DNA from: CAYUAI01 sp964442745
Lineage (GTDB): Bacteria; Pseudomonadota; Gammaproteobacteria; S012-40
DNA: 45,027 nucleotides
Direction: 5' to 3'
NCBI GenBank assembly: GCA_964442745.1
Contig: CAYUAI010000027.1
Coordinates: 1-45,027 of the forward strand
Below the pieces are notes generated by a model. That model searched no databases. It was not told the origin of the DNA and worked only from the letters and a program-made list of their open reading frames with translations. This document shows, piece by piece, positions 1-8,602 of this stretch. Position numbers and translations under genes: made by a program. How positions within the stretch are numbered: the first letter of the stretch is position 1; each line of letters starts with the position of its first letter.

Positions 1-104
1 TCCCGCAACTGTATTAATCCTTCTTCCACGGTGTCTAACACGAGGCCTGTTCGGGTCGGGTTAAACGTCTGATGTAATACTTCTGGCTGTGGTTGAATTT
101 TCAT
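1..104 (-). CDS. 5' end of an unidentified gene downstream of vgrG (partial)
   Basis: An ATG at 104-102 on the minus strand opens a frame of 34 codons that runs off the left edge without a stop. It starts 25 bases after the vgrG stop, and an AAGG ribosome-binding sequence sits about 8 bases ahead of it, so it is probably the next gene of a vgrG operon. The visible residues (MKIQPQPEVLHQTF, then GLVLDTVEEGLIQL) are too few to assign a family. The position and the 'G-x-V-L-D-x-V' stretch would suit the small DUF6484-type proteins often found beside vgrG, but that is a guess. An effector, adaptor or PAAR gene is also possible. Confidence 0.45.
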   Translation of the reverse strand, partial: MKIQPQPEVLHQTFNPTRTGLVLDTVEEGLIQLR

Positions 105-129
105 TGGCGTTGCCTTGTCTCAATACGCA

Positions 130-2184
130 TTAATTCTGAGCAATTTTGGAGCCTTTCATTTTGATGTTTCCGCTCATTTTTATGTTTAATTCTTTACCCG
201 TTATTTGAATCTTGCCGTCTTTTTTCATGATGATGACGGATTTTCCACATTTAAATGTGATTTGATCACCGGCAATAATATTTAATTTTTTACCAACGTT
301 TAAGGTGTCGTTTTTTCCGATTTGTACTTCTCTATTGTCACCCACGGATTCCTTTTGGTTTTTACCAACGCTCATGTCCTGATTTTTGCCAATGGTGATG
401 GTTTCGTTATCGCCCACTTGTTCGCTTCGGTTTTTGCCAATGTTGATATCTTCATTCTTGCCCACATTTTCTGAACGGTTGTCACCGATGGAGATACTTT
501 CATTTTTGCCAACAGACTCCGTACGATGGTTACCAATCGTAATGGTTTCGTCATTGCCTACATTTTCAGTTCTGTCATGACCAATGGTAATGGTTTCATC
601 ATGGCCGATATCTTCCGTTCGATCATGTCCGACAAATGTGGTTTCATCATTTTCTATGTGATTGTTTTGATCTTTCTCTGCATGGATATAAAGTTCTTCA
701 CTGCCTTTTTTATCCTCAAAACGGATTTCGTTGAAATTCGCGGCGCCGCCACCTTGAGTTGAACGCGTCTTCCAACCACTTTGGGTTTTGTTCGCGGGCA
801 AATCATAGGGCGGCCTATTTTCCGCGTTGTAGACACAGCCCGTCACCAACGGTTGGTCGGGGTCGCCTTCCAGAAAGCTCACAATGACTTCATGACCCAA
901 GCGCGGCAAAAAAATGGCACCCCATTGTTTGCCCGCCCACTGCTGTGACACCCGCAACCAACAAGTGCTGTTATCATTTTTCTCACCCACTCGATCCCAA
1001 TAAAACTGTACACGGACTCGCCCATATTGATCCGTGTAGATTTCTTCGCCGCTCGGCCCCACGACCAACGCCGTTTGCGGGCCGCTCACCTTGGGTTTCG
1101 GTGTCGCACGGGGGGGCCGGAAGGCTTTATCACTGGGAATACATTGAAAAGAATTTTGGTAAAAATGTCCTCCATCGGTCCCCAATTCATAGCTATTTTC
1201 ACGGGCTTGATGAGAAATCGAGGTGATGACGCAGGCTTTGCCTTGTTCGGATGCTATTTCATGTTCAACCAGTGTAAATTTGCCACCGGCGATAAAACTC
1301 CGATAAGTCCCAACCGCACTCACAATATCATACGCGGTTTCCTGTTCCTCGATACGCATCTTGGTGAGTCCATCACCCTCACTACGATTAGTATATAAAC
1401 CGGGGTAGTCATATTGTTCATAATGAGTGATATCGGGCAAATCAACAATGGTATCTATTGTTGTACTGATATCGGTACTCGGTGTTTCGAAGTTATAGTC
1501 GGTTTGCGCCCATTTTCCCGAAACTAGGGCATAACCATGATTCCATTCACTGAGGTGATCATCGGTTTTCCCTGCCACAAAATAACGTGCCTCTTTTTCT
1601 TTGCAGTCAACATAGTCACTGCAGGCATCCGCCACCACCAGCGTATGCTTGCCGGCTTCATGGGTAAAATAATAATAAATACCTTCTTCTTCCATAAGAC
1701 GTGATACAAAAGCAAAATCCGTCTCGCGATACTGTACGGTATATTCACGTTTGCGAAAGCCGCGTTGGGTCTTAATGACAAAATCACTAAAACCGCGATG
1801 GTTAAAGACATCTTCGAGAATCGCATTAACATCATTGGTTTGGAAAATACGACAATCGGAGCAAAAGGACAACAATGTCAGCCACGGCACCAGTTTCGCT
1901 CGATAAATACGGTAACCATTTTGATGCCTCGGTCCCGCATAAAATTCACTGATATGACCATTCCAAAGACGAGGCGATCGATCTTTATCCATTAAGGTCA
2001 CATCGACTCGCTTACCGACAATCGCTTTCGCTTGAATGGCGTGGTCAGAGGATATCATCTCCAAGTGAAACTCAAACGGCCTGGAAATAAACTCCGAGCC
2101 AGAAAAACCGACCAAGATGAGCTTATCTGCCCCCAGTGCAGTTTCAATGGCTAAAGTTTTTCCTGTTTGCGAAAACTCTGTCAT
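130..2184 (-). CDS. vgrG: T6SS spike protein VgrG (TssI)
   Basis: VgrG forms the trimeric tip of the T6SS needle that is pushed through the target membrane. The 684-residue protein has the family layout: a gp27-like N-terminal half, a gp5-like OB fold at about 400-470 (WLRVSQQWAGKQWGAIFLPR, then GHEVIVSFLEGDPDQPLVTG), and a C-terminal needle of 8-residue beta-helix repeats from about residue 511. It ends about 60 residues after the repeats, with no extra catalytic domain, so this is a structural and not an 'evolved' VgrG. The ATG at 2184 is the natural start (MTEFSQTG) although its ribosome-binding site is poor. It is transcribed away from tssA, and a second gene follows 25 bases downstream. 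The cargo it carries is not visible here. Confidence 0.96.
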   Translation of the reverse strand: MTEFSQTGKTLAIETALGADKLILVGFSGSEFISRPFEFHLEMISSDHAIQAKAIVGKRVDVTLMDKDRSPRLWNGHISEFYAGPRHQNGYRIYRAKLVPWLTLLSFCSDCRIFQTNDVNAILEDVFNHRGFSDFVIKTQRGFRKREYTVQYRETDFAFVSRLMEEEGIYYYFTHEAGKHTLVVADACSDYVDCKEKEARYFVAGKTDDHLSEWNHGYALVSGKWAQTDYNFETPSTDISTTIDTIVDLPDITHYEQYDYPGLYTNRSEGDGLTKMRIEEQETAYDIVSAVGTYRSFIAGGKFTLVEHEIASEQGKACVITSISHQARENSYELGTDGGHFYQNSFQCIPSDKAFRPPRATPKPKVSGPQTALVVGPSGEEIYTDQYGRVRVQFYWDRVGEKNDNSTCWLRVSQQWAGKQWGAIFLPRLGHEVIVSFLEGDPDQPLVTGCVYNAENRPPYDLPANKTQSGWKTRSTQGGGAANFNEIRFEDKKGSEELYIHAEKDQNNHIENDETTFVGHDRTEDIGHDETITIGHDRTENVGNDETITIGNHRTESVGKNESISIGDNRSENVGKNEDINIGKNRSEQVGDNETITIGKNQDMSVGKNQKESVGDNREVQIGKNDTLNVGKKLNIIAGDQITFKCGKSVIIMKKDGKIQITGKELNIKMSGNIKMKGSKIAQN
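319..654 (-). repeat. Degenerate 48-bp tandem repeats coding the VgrG needle
   Basis: About seven consecutive 16-residue units of the form N-D-E-T-I-T-I-G-x-x-R-T-E-x-V-G (residues about 511-622 of VgrG) are visible as 48-bp imperfect repeats in the DNA. In gp5-like spikes such units build the triple-stranded beta-helix. The number of units sets needle length, and the repeats could expand or contract by recombination. Confidence 0.8.
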
Positions 2185-2340
2185 AAAGATACTTTAGTAT
2201 AATTTATTTATTAAAAAAAGGAATTTAAGTGCATCACAAATTAAATAGCACCTAACGTCAATACAAATACTAACATGGCAATGTTTGCCGAAGTGTAATC
2301 TAGCTTACCTCAACGTTTCAAAAAATATAGTTAAAAACCT

Positions 2341-2509
2341 TTTAACTGGCATTAGGCAATCTAGCGCTTGAAAATCGCAAAAAAATTGATTTCACTGGGG
2401 TTTCTCTGAATAAGGCAATACTTATTTGTATTGCCGACTGAAGAAAAATTTCTGTGGAATCCAGGCCTCAAGTGAGATCAAATGATCGGCTACCCAATGT
2501 CGGATTTAA
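2341..2509 (+). repeat. Dispersed ~168-bp inverted-repeat element, copy 1
   Basis: The left end (TTTAACTGGCATTAGGCAAT) and the reverse complement of the right end (TTAAATCCGACATTGGGTAG) form imperfect terminal inverted repeats of about 30 bases. A perfect internal hairpin lies at 2414-2435 (GGCAATAC, 6-base loop, GTATTGCC). The same sequence recurs at 12841-13008 and, inverted, at 20774-20941 and 21538-21700. No open frame is present. It resembles a MITE or a structured intergenic repeat. No clear target duplication could be recognised. It sits between vgrG and the Uma2 pseudogene. Confidence 0.8.
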
Positions 2510-2571
2510 CTGCTTTATTTGCTGCATCTCAAAAACCGATACTCTTTTTTCTAAAATTCACATACCTAAAT

Positions 2572-3192
2572 CTACTCTGCAATTAACTGGTTGATGCGGA
2601 CTGCTCTGCCAAATAACGTTATATCACCAAAATGTATTTTGCAGCGCTGATAAATCGACTCTTTAGGTTCAGTAAACTCATAGATAACCTATTTTTCAAC
2701 ATCCACTACCCACACAGTGGCTATACAAGCCCGTGCGTAAATGCCAAGCTTGCTTGAGCCATCATTGACGGTATCCGTTCTAATTGTTGAGTCAGCCACC
2801 TCAACGACTAATCTAAGCTGTTCTGCGGCAGGGTAGTTTTTCTCTATTTTCACCTTATCTTTAAGAACATAAATATCGGGTTCTGGCATGTCATGATCAC
2901 CGGCAATAATTGAACCCTTCTGATAAACATCGGATGTGCCCATTGCTGTTATGAGAAAATTCTGTATCAACGGCTGTGTTTTTGCATGACGAAACCCTAA
3001 AGGACTCAATTCGAAAATCTCCCCATTGAGCAACTCTGTACTGGGTGTCATTGAGATAATTTCTTGCTCAAATAAAGAAAGGTACTCAGTAATGCTAAAT
3101 TTATGTTTATTTTCTTGGGCGAGCACAACGAGTCCCCAACTTAATAAAAATAGTCTCTTAGAGGTAAGGCGGCGACCAGCATTAAAAAACAA
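2572..3192 (-). pseudogene. Uma2-family (PD-(D/E)XK) nuclease gene with an in-frame amber stop
   Basis: The frame from 3192 (or from a GTG at 3126 with a GGGGA ribosome-binding sequence, which fits the usual Uma2 start better) encodes a Uma2/DUF820 protein. Visible parts are the N-terminal HKFSITEYLSLFE, ELLNGEIFELSP, the PEPDIYVL segment with the metal-binding Asp, LVVEVADSTIRTD, and IATVWVVDVEK. A TAG at 2691-2689 then stops it. The same frame continues for 38 more codons (VIYEFTEPKESIYQ...) to a TAG at 2574-2572. That continuation is exactly the beta-strand tail that Uma2 proteins have after the W-V-V-D motif, so one nonsense mutation splits an otherwise intact gene. Family members are abundant in some gammaproteobacteria and cyanobacteria, and their role is unsettled. 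Stop readthrough cannot be excluded. Confidence 0.75.
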
Positions 3193-3342
3193 ATGGAGAT
3201 GGAGTTAGACTTTTCCCCAAGCTATAAATCTGCAAAGTTAATTAGCCTAAAAAAACACCGATAGCAAACCATTTTATGCCACATCACCCTCATGGTCAAC
3301 TCCAAGCCTTGTCCAATACGGAATGAGACTAAAACAGGTGAA

Positions 3343-3399
3343 TTTACCAACAACGTCTTTCGCTTGAATGGCCAAGCCTGGGAAAATCATATCCAAGCG
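3343..3399 (-). pseudogene. Short relic of a second vgrG
   Basis: On the minus strand this stretch reads LDMIFPGLAIQAKDVVGK. It aligns with LEMISSDHAIQAKAIVGK near the N-terminus of the intact VgrG at 130-2184 (DNA at about 2008-2065). The DNA is also clearly similar over about 55 bases. The frame is closed by a stop shortly upstream, and similarity fades on both sides. It is the scar of a deleted or recombined vgrG copy, in the same orientation as the intact one. The rest of 3193-3492 shows no gene. Confidence 0.65.
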
Positions 3400-3492
3400 C
3401 CAACACCTCAATTATATCTTATTGGTTTTCAACGATCCAGAATTCTTATATCATAGCGGCTGCATAACAAACCATATTTTAGGAAGTACTTT

Positions 3493-4629
3493 ATGGCAAC
3501 GACAGCCATTATTGATATCCAAGTTATCACGCAAGCCATTTCTGCCGATAATCCCATCGGTGAAAATCTAGCACAGGACGACTCGTTAGATTCTATTTAC
3601 CGAGAAATCAAAAGCGCTCGTAAAAATGCTGGGGCGAATGAGCGTCAACTCGCAAGCAGTGAGGAAGGCTTGAATGGTCAAGTTGTACCCGAATGGAAAA
3701 CAATTCTTGATCTTGCCTCTAATGCACTAGCTGAGCGTAGTAAAGATCTGGATATCGCGGCTTGGTATACCGAGGCCTTGGTTCGTTATTATGGTTTTGC
3801 GGGATTACGGGATGGCTTACAGCTCACCTGCCAACTCATTGAACAATTCTGGGATCATGGCATTTATCCCTTACCTGATGAAGATGAAGAGATTATATCC
3901 AAAGTGGCCACGCTTGCCGGTTTAAATGGTGTCGAGTCTGAGGGAACCCTCATTGCACCTATCCGCATGATTCCATTAACCCTGGGTGATCACAATTTCA
4001 GTCTATGGCACTATGAACAGGCTTTTTCCATCGAAAAAATTCTTGATCCTAAGAAAAAAGAAACACAAATTAAGGAAGGCGCGCTGACACTGAAAGAAAT
4101 TGAGTCAGAAGCGCAGGCAACACCGACTGACTTTTATAAAGATTTACACGATGATATTCAGGCGAGCCTTAAAGCCTTGTTACAATTAACCAATGTGTTG
4201 CACGAGAAATGTGGCCGTGACGCACCCTCCACCTCAGATATCCGCAGCACGTTAAGCCGCGCCGCTGAAATCGTCGGATATTTGACAAAAGATAGGATAA
4301 TTAACGCTGACGTAGCACCACAAGAAACGTCCAACACCGACGATGCCATACCATCAACTCATTCAGGCCAGTCAGCGACCAAAAACAAGTCATTTTCTGT
4401 CGATGACCTTACCATCAATACCCGTGATGAGGCTTTTCGTGCGCTGTTGAAAGTGAGTGAATATTTTCGTCACACCGAACCGCACTCCCCGATGTCATAT
4501 AATTTGGAGCAAGCAATTAAATGGGGAAAAATGCCCTTGCCGGAACTATTAGGTGAACTCATTACCGACGAAAAAGCACGGCGCGAGTATTTTCGCTTGG
4601 TTGGCATTAAAGAACCGGAAAAAGACTAA
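3493..4629 (+). CDS. tssA: T6SS baseplate/cap protein TssA (ImpA-N domain)
   Basis: TssA primes tail assembly by joining baseplate and membrane complex, and in some systems caps the growing sheath. The 378-residue product has the ImpA N-terminal signature at about 15-165: D-N-P-I-G near residue 19, then EWKTILDLASNALAERSKDL, AAWYTEALVRYYGFAGL and EQFWDHGIYPLPDEDE. The short C-terminal part (AFRALLKVSEYFR, HSPMSYNLEQAIKWGKM) is of the VasJ-like type that follows ImpA-N in the shorter TssA class. AGGA about 8 bases before the ATG supports the start. It is the first gene of the plus-strand tssABC-impD-tagJ-tssEFG series and is separated by 163 bases from tssB. Confidence 0.95.
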   Translation: MATTAIIDIQVITQAISADNPIGENLAQDDSLDSIYREIKSARKNAGANERQLASSEEGLNGQVVPEWKTILDLASNALAERSKDLDIAAWYTEALVRYYGFAGLRDGLQLTCQLIEQFWDHGIYPLPDEDEEIISKVATLAGLNGVESEGTLIAPIRMIPLTLGDHNFSLWHYEQAFSIEKILDPKKKETQIKEGALTLKEIESEAQATPTDFYKDLHDDIQASLKALLQLTNVLHEKCGRDAPSTSDIRSTLSRAAEIVGYLTKDRIINADVAPQETSNTDDAIPSTHSGQSATKNKSFSVDDLTINTRDEAFRALLKVSEYFRHTEPHSPMSYNLEQAIKWGKMPLPELLGELITDEKARREYFRLVGIKEPEKD

Positions 4630-4692
4630 AATTTGCCAGATAGCGAAGGGATAACGTCTCGCATTACCTTGATAGTGTATCTAGACGAGGCT

Positions 4693-4721
4693 TTGTTAAT
4701 ACCGCATTTTTATATTAGAAT
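4693..4721 (+). promoter_or_regulatory. Possible sigma-70 promoter ahead of tssB
   Basis: TTGTTA at 4693-4698 and TAGAAT at 4716-4721 are separated by 17 bases and match the -35/-10 consensus at 4 and 5 of 6 positions. They lie about 70 bases before the tssB start, in the only sizeable gap (4630-4792) between tssA and tssB. AT-rich DNA gives such matches by chance, so this is a prediction only. Confidence 0.35.
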
Positions 4722-4792
4722 GGCAATTAACCACTCAATTTATGACCGGTTTTTCATGACAGCCGATCACTTAACTACCATAAGGAAACCGT

Positions 4793-5305
4793 ATGGCCAG
4801 TATACATGACAAACTCAATCGAGTGCGCAAACCACGGGTCCATATTAAATATGAGGTCGAAACGGGCGGTGCCATGGTGCAAAAAGAATTGCCTTTTGTT
4901 GTCGGTGTAATGGGAGATTTTTCAGGCGACCCAACCAGCCCACTCAAACCACTCAAGGATCGCAAATTCGTGCAAATCGACCACGATAATTTTAATGATA
5001 TCATGGCACGCATGACGCCGGGAGTGACACTAAAAGTGGCAAATACACTTGAGGATAATGACACCGAGATGTCACTGAATCTAAAGTTTGAATCAATGGA
5101 TGATTTTTTACCAGAACGCATTGTTGCACAGGTGGAACCTCTGAGAAAACTCCAAGAAACACGCGATCAATTGCGTGATATTCTTTCCAAAGCCGATCGT
5201 TCAGAAGATCTCGAAGAAATTCTCGAAAAAGTCTTGAGTAATTCAGAAAACTTACAGTCGCTTTCTGGTGAGTTAGCTACCGACACACCGAAGGAGGACA
5301 AATAA
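4793..5305 (+). CDS. tssB: T6SS contractile sheath small subunit TssB (VipA)
   Basis: TssB pairs with TssC to form the contractile sheath around the Hcp tube in the cytoplasm. The 170-residue protein shows the family signature: an N-terminal SIHDKLNRVRKPRVHIKYEV, then KELPFVVGVMGDFSG, KDRKFVQIDHDNFNDIMARM, and the C-terminal helix (LPERIVAQVEPLRKLQETR) that carries the TssC-binding coiled coil. Its stop TAA shares its last base with the ATG of tssC (TAATG), so the two are translationally coupled. A TAAGGA ribosome-binding sequence precedes the ATG. Confidence 0.97.
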   Translation: MASIHDKLNRVRKPRVHIKYEVETGGAMVQKELPFVVGVMGDFSGDPTSPLKPLKDRKFVQIDHDNFNDIMARMTPGVTLKVANTLEDNDTEMSLNLKFESMDDFLPERIVAQVEPLRKLQETRDQLRDILSKADRSEDLEEILEKVLSNSENLQSLSGELATDTPKEDK

Positions 5306-6783
5306 TGTCAGACCCTGAACAAAATACCCAAGCCGACGTGGCTGAAGCCACCGTCGAAGAAATCAGCTTACTTGAGCAAGCCATTGTTGCCACCAAGCAA
5401 ACAGAACAGCCGCGCTCGAAAGCGCTACTCAAAACCCTCGTCGAACAAGCCCTAGAAGGTACGGTGACTTGGGACCGTAACTTAACGGTGACCATTAACA
5501 AAGCGATTGCCGACATTGATAAAGCCATGTCTAAACAACTGGCGACCATTTTACATCATGAAAAATTGCAAAAATTAGAGGGAAGTTGGCGGGGCCTGCA
5601 TCATCTGGTGATGAATTCAGAGACGGGCTCGTCCTTAAAAATCAAAGTACTTAACGCAAAGAAGAAAGAAGTTTTCAAGGACTTGGATAAAGCCGTTGAA
5701 TTTGACCAAAGCCAAACCTTTAAAAAACTCTATGAAAATGAGTTTGGCCAACCTGGCGGTGAACCCTACGGCGCATTAATTGGAGATTTTGAATTCACCA
5801 ATCACCCGGATGATATCGACATGTTAAGCAATATGTCGCAGGTGGCCGCGGCTTCTTTTTGTCCCTTCATTTCGGCCATTGATCCGCATATGTTTGGCTT
5901 TGAAAATTGGACCGAACTCTCCAAACCTCGCGATCTTGACAAGATTTTTGAAGGGGCTGAATACGCCAAATGGAATGCATTCCGAGAATCGGAAGATGCA
6001 CGCTTTGTGAATTTAGTGATGCCGAGAACTTTATCTAGACTTCCCTATGGCGCTGCCACAAAACCCGCTGAGCACTTCAACTTTGAAGAATTTACCGGCA
6101 ATTCAGAACCCGACCATAAAGACTTCACCTGGATGAATGCCGCCTATGTCATGGGGACTAAGCTCACCGATGCTTTCGCACAATACGGTTGGTGTACTGC
6201 CATACGCGGCGCGGAAGGGGGCGGTAAAGTGGAAGATCTACCCACCTATAATTTTGTCAGCGACGATGGTGATGTCGATATGAAATGCCCCACCGAAGTC
6301 GGCATTACCGATCGACGCGAAGCGGAACTTAGCCATCTCGGTTTTCTCCCCTTGTGCCACTATAAAAACACCAATTATTCGGTCTTCTTTGGCGCACAAT
6401 CAACCCAGAAATCGAAAGTCTACGACGATGCAGCAATTACTGAAAATGCCGCCATTTCAGCGCGCTTACCTTATATTATGGCCACTTCACGTATCGCCCA
6501 CTACTTGAAGATTATGGGGCGCGACAAAGTGGGCTCTTTCATGCAAGCCAAGGAAGCCGAAGTTTGGCTCAATCGTTGGATCAAGAGCTATGTGAATAGC
6601 AATCCGAGCAGCGGGGCAGAAATGAAGGCCCGTTATCCACTGGCCGAAGCGCGGGTTGAAGTCAAAGAAATTCCGGGGCAACCCGGCGCCTATAATGCCG
6701 TGGCGTGGATGCGACCTTGGCTGCAAATGGAAGAACTCACCGCCTCGCTAAGAATGGTGGCCCGGATTCCAGGCGGCGGTTAG
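5305..6783 (+). CDS. tssC: T6SS contractile sheath large subunit TssC (VipB)
   Basis: This 492-residue protein is the main sheath subunit. Recognisable blocks are LEGSWRGLHHLV (about 90), EFDQSQTFKKLYENEFGQPG, GEPYGALIGDFEF, ISAIDPHMFGFENW, WNAFRESEDARFVNLVMPR, RLPYGAATKPAEHFNFEEF and the C-terminal RYPLAEARVEVKEIPGQPG-YNAVAWMRPW. Length and motifs match the canonical sheath protein. AAGGAGG at the end of tssB serves as its ribosome-binding site. A second, diverged tssC-like gene follows after a 299-base gap. Confidence 0.97.
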   Translation: MSDPEQNTQADVAEATVEEISLLEQAIVATKQTEQPRSKALLKTLVEQALEGTVTWDRNLTVTINKAIADIDKAMSKQLATILHHEKLQKLEGSWRGLHHLVMNSETGSSLKIKVLNAKKKEVFKDLDKAVEFDQSQTFKKLYENEFGQPGGEPYGALIGDFEFTNHPDDIDMLSNMSQVAAASFCPFISAIDPHMFGFENWTELSKPRDLDKIFEGAEYAKWNAFRESEDARFVNLVMPRTLSRLPYGAATKPAEHFNFEEFTGNSEPDHKDFTWMNAAYVMGTKLTDAFAQYGWCTAIRGAEGGGKVEDLPTYNFVSDDGDVDMKCPTEVGITDRREAELSHLGFLPLCHYKNTNYSVFFGAQSTQKSKVYDDAAITENAAISARLPYIMATSRIAHYLKIMGRDKVGSFMQAKEAEVWLNRWIKSYVNSNPSSGAEMKARYPLAEARVEVKEIPGQPGAYNAVAWMRPWLQMEELTASLRMVARIPGGG

Positions 6784-6844
6784 ACTGCTTGACCTCGGTG
6801 ATTTACTCAATCTTATACGACTGACAGAGATTGAAATTCAAAGT

Positions 6845-7018
6845 TTGCAAAGCGACATTGATGGTGAGGATGAAGATGCAAAAAATGATGCAGGTGAGAT
6901 AATCCTGCAAATAGACAAATTATCCAAAAACCTTAAAAAAATGTACCAAAACTCTCGTTCAAATGATAGTGAGTATCCTACTTATGAAGACTCCATCAAA
7001 AATATTGGCTTGCAATGA
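6845..7018 (+). CDS. Small acidic hypothetical ORF between the two tssC genes
   Basis: A frame open from 6785 ends at TGA 7016-7018. The residues are strongly acidic then lysine-rich (QSDIDGEDEDAKNDAGEI, LQIDKLSKNLKKMYQNSR) and could form a short amphipathic coiled coil. No ATG or GTG starts the frame. A TTG at 6845 (57 residues) or a CTG at 6785 (77 residues, reaching into the end of tssC) are the only options, and ribosome-binding sequences are weak. It is not recognised. It may be a small orphan protein or the 3' remnant of a lost gene. Otherwise the 6784-7082 gap shows nothing. Confidence 0.3.
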   Translation: MQSDIDGEDEDAKNDAGEIILQIDKLSKNLKKMYQNSRSNDSEYPTYEDSIKNIGLQ

Positions 7019-7082
7019 AGCTAATAAATTAACAAAATCATTAAAGGCTTTACCAAGGCGACGGATGGCAGAAAAATAAAAG

Positions 7083-8576
7083 ATGAGTTCAGACTTTCTC
7101 TTAGAGGCGAGTATTCAGACGACCATGGCGGCGCTCGCGCAGTCATCGGCAAAACTCGATCGCATTAAGGCTAAGCGTTATTTTCACGAGCAACTCGCCG
7201 CCTTTTGCCAATTGGCTAAAATCGATGCGCCGATGTCAAAAGCGCAATTCATTCGTCTTATCCAACTCAGTATCGCCGACATTGATCAAACACTCAATGC
7301 CATGGTTAACACCATTTTGCATCACCCCAAGCTTCAACAGCTGGAAGCCTCTTGGCGCGGCCTTTGGTTTTTAGTGCTGAGTGGCGAAAGCAGCGAAAAT
7401 GTCAAAATCAAAATGCTGAATGTGACTTGGAAACAGTTGAGCAGAGATTTTGATCGTGCCATCGAATTTGACCAAAGCCAGATGTTTCGCAAAGTGTATA
7501 ATAATGAATTTGGTATGGCTGGCGGTGAACCTTTCGGTGTTATTTTAGGCGACTATTTCATCAAACATCGTCTGAGTCAAGACCACCCGGTAAACGACAT
7601 CGAAACCCTGCGTGAAGTTTCACAGGTAGCCGCCGCGGCTTTTGCACCTTTCATTGCGAGTGCGCACCCCAATTTATTTGGACTAGAAGATTTCAGTCGG
7701 CTAGGGTCAGCGCTAAACTATGAAACCATCTTTTCTCAACAAGAATATGGCGCATGGAATCGTTTCCGCAAGACAGAGGATGCTCGGTTTGTTGGCGTGG
7801 TATTACCGAAAGTATTAATGCGCTTACCTTATGAAGCCCATGTTTTTCGCCAGGATGGATTTTGTTTTGAAGAAGAGGTTAGCGCACCGCACAATCAGCA
7901 TCATTTATGGGGCAATGCCTGCTACGCGTTTGGCGTGACCTTAATTCAATCCTTCACCAATCAAGGCTGGTTTACCAACATCAGTGGGCGCCCAACCTAT
8001 GCACAACCCGGTGGACGAGTCTCTGGACTCCCCACGCCTTGGTTTCATACCGACCAAGCTCGACTCATTCCAAAATATACCACCGACATATTAATTACTG
8101 ATCTGACCGAAAAAACCCTGAGTGATATCGGTTTTATTTCACTCTGTCATCAACGCAGCACGGACGATGCCATTTTCTATAGCAATTGTTCGATCCACTC
8201 ACCCCTCCAATATGACGATGAACTGGCCACCATCAATGCTAAAATATCCGCCATGCTGCAATATATCCTCTGCGTATCCCGCTTTGCTCACTATATCAAA
8301 ATTATCGGCAGAGAAAAACTCGGGGCCTTCCATAGTGCGGCCGAATGTGAAGACTATTTATACCATTGGTTACTCGATTATTCCACGGGAAGCTCATCAG
8401 GGACTGAAGAACAGTTAGCTAAATATCCATTAGCCGAAGCCAAAGTTGACGTAAAGGAAACACCGGGTAAACCTGGCGTCTATTCTTGCGTCATTCACTT
8501 GAAACCCCACATGCAATTCGACCAGATTGTTTCAAGTTTAAAGTTGGTGACTCAATTATCAGAAGTCAAAATATAG
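7083..8576 (+). CDS. impD: Second TssC-family protein (ImpD-type sheath paralogue)
   Basis: This 497-residue protein aligns with the whole of TssC from the same locus. Examples are QQLEASWRGLWFLV, EFDQSQMFRKVYNNEFG, GGEPFGVILGDYF, SAHPNLFGLEDFS, WNRFRKTEDARFVGVVLP, RLPYEAHVFR, and a C-terminal KYPLAEAKVDVKETPGKPG. It differs strongly from TssC elsewhere, including longer inserts near 165 and 290. In imp-type clusters a second TssC-like gene at this position, between tssC and tagJ, is called impD; its role in the sheath or baseplate is not well defined. It may be a minor sheath subunit or a baseplate-side adaptor. It ends 26 bases before tagJ. Confidence 0.9.
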   Translation: MSSDFLLEASIQTTMAALAQSSAKLDRIKAKRYFHEQLAAFCQLAKIDAPMSKAQFIRLIQLSIADIDQTLNAMVNTILHHPKLQQLEASWRGLWFLVLSGESSENVKIKMLNVTWKQLSRDFDRAIEFDQSQMFRKVYNNEFGMAGGEPFGVILGDYFIKHRLSQDHPVNDIETLREVSQVAAAAFAPFIASAHPNLFGLEDFSRLGSALNYETIFSQQEYGAWNRFRKTEDARFVGVVLPKVLMRLPYEAHVFRQDGFCFEEEVSAPHNQHHLWGNACYAFGVTLIQSFTNQGWFTNISGRPTYAQPGGRVSGLPTPWFHTDQARLIPKYTTDILITDLTEKTLSDIGFISLCHQRSTDDAIFYSNCSIHSPLQYDDELATINAKISAMLQYILCVSRFAHYIKIIGREKLGAFHSAAECEDYLYHWLLDYSTGSSSGTEEQLAKYPLAEAKVDVKETPGKPGVYSCVIHLKPHMQFDQIVSSLKLVTQLSEVKI

Positions 8577-8602
8577 ATCCTTACCAAAACTATGCGTCAA
8601 AC

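Noticed and set aside
372..580. ORFs on both strands over the vgrG repeat region and a CRISPR-like periodicity
   Set aside because: The 48-bp period is coding repeat of the VgrG needle; units are contiguous and degenerate, with no spacers, and the other frames are shadows.
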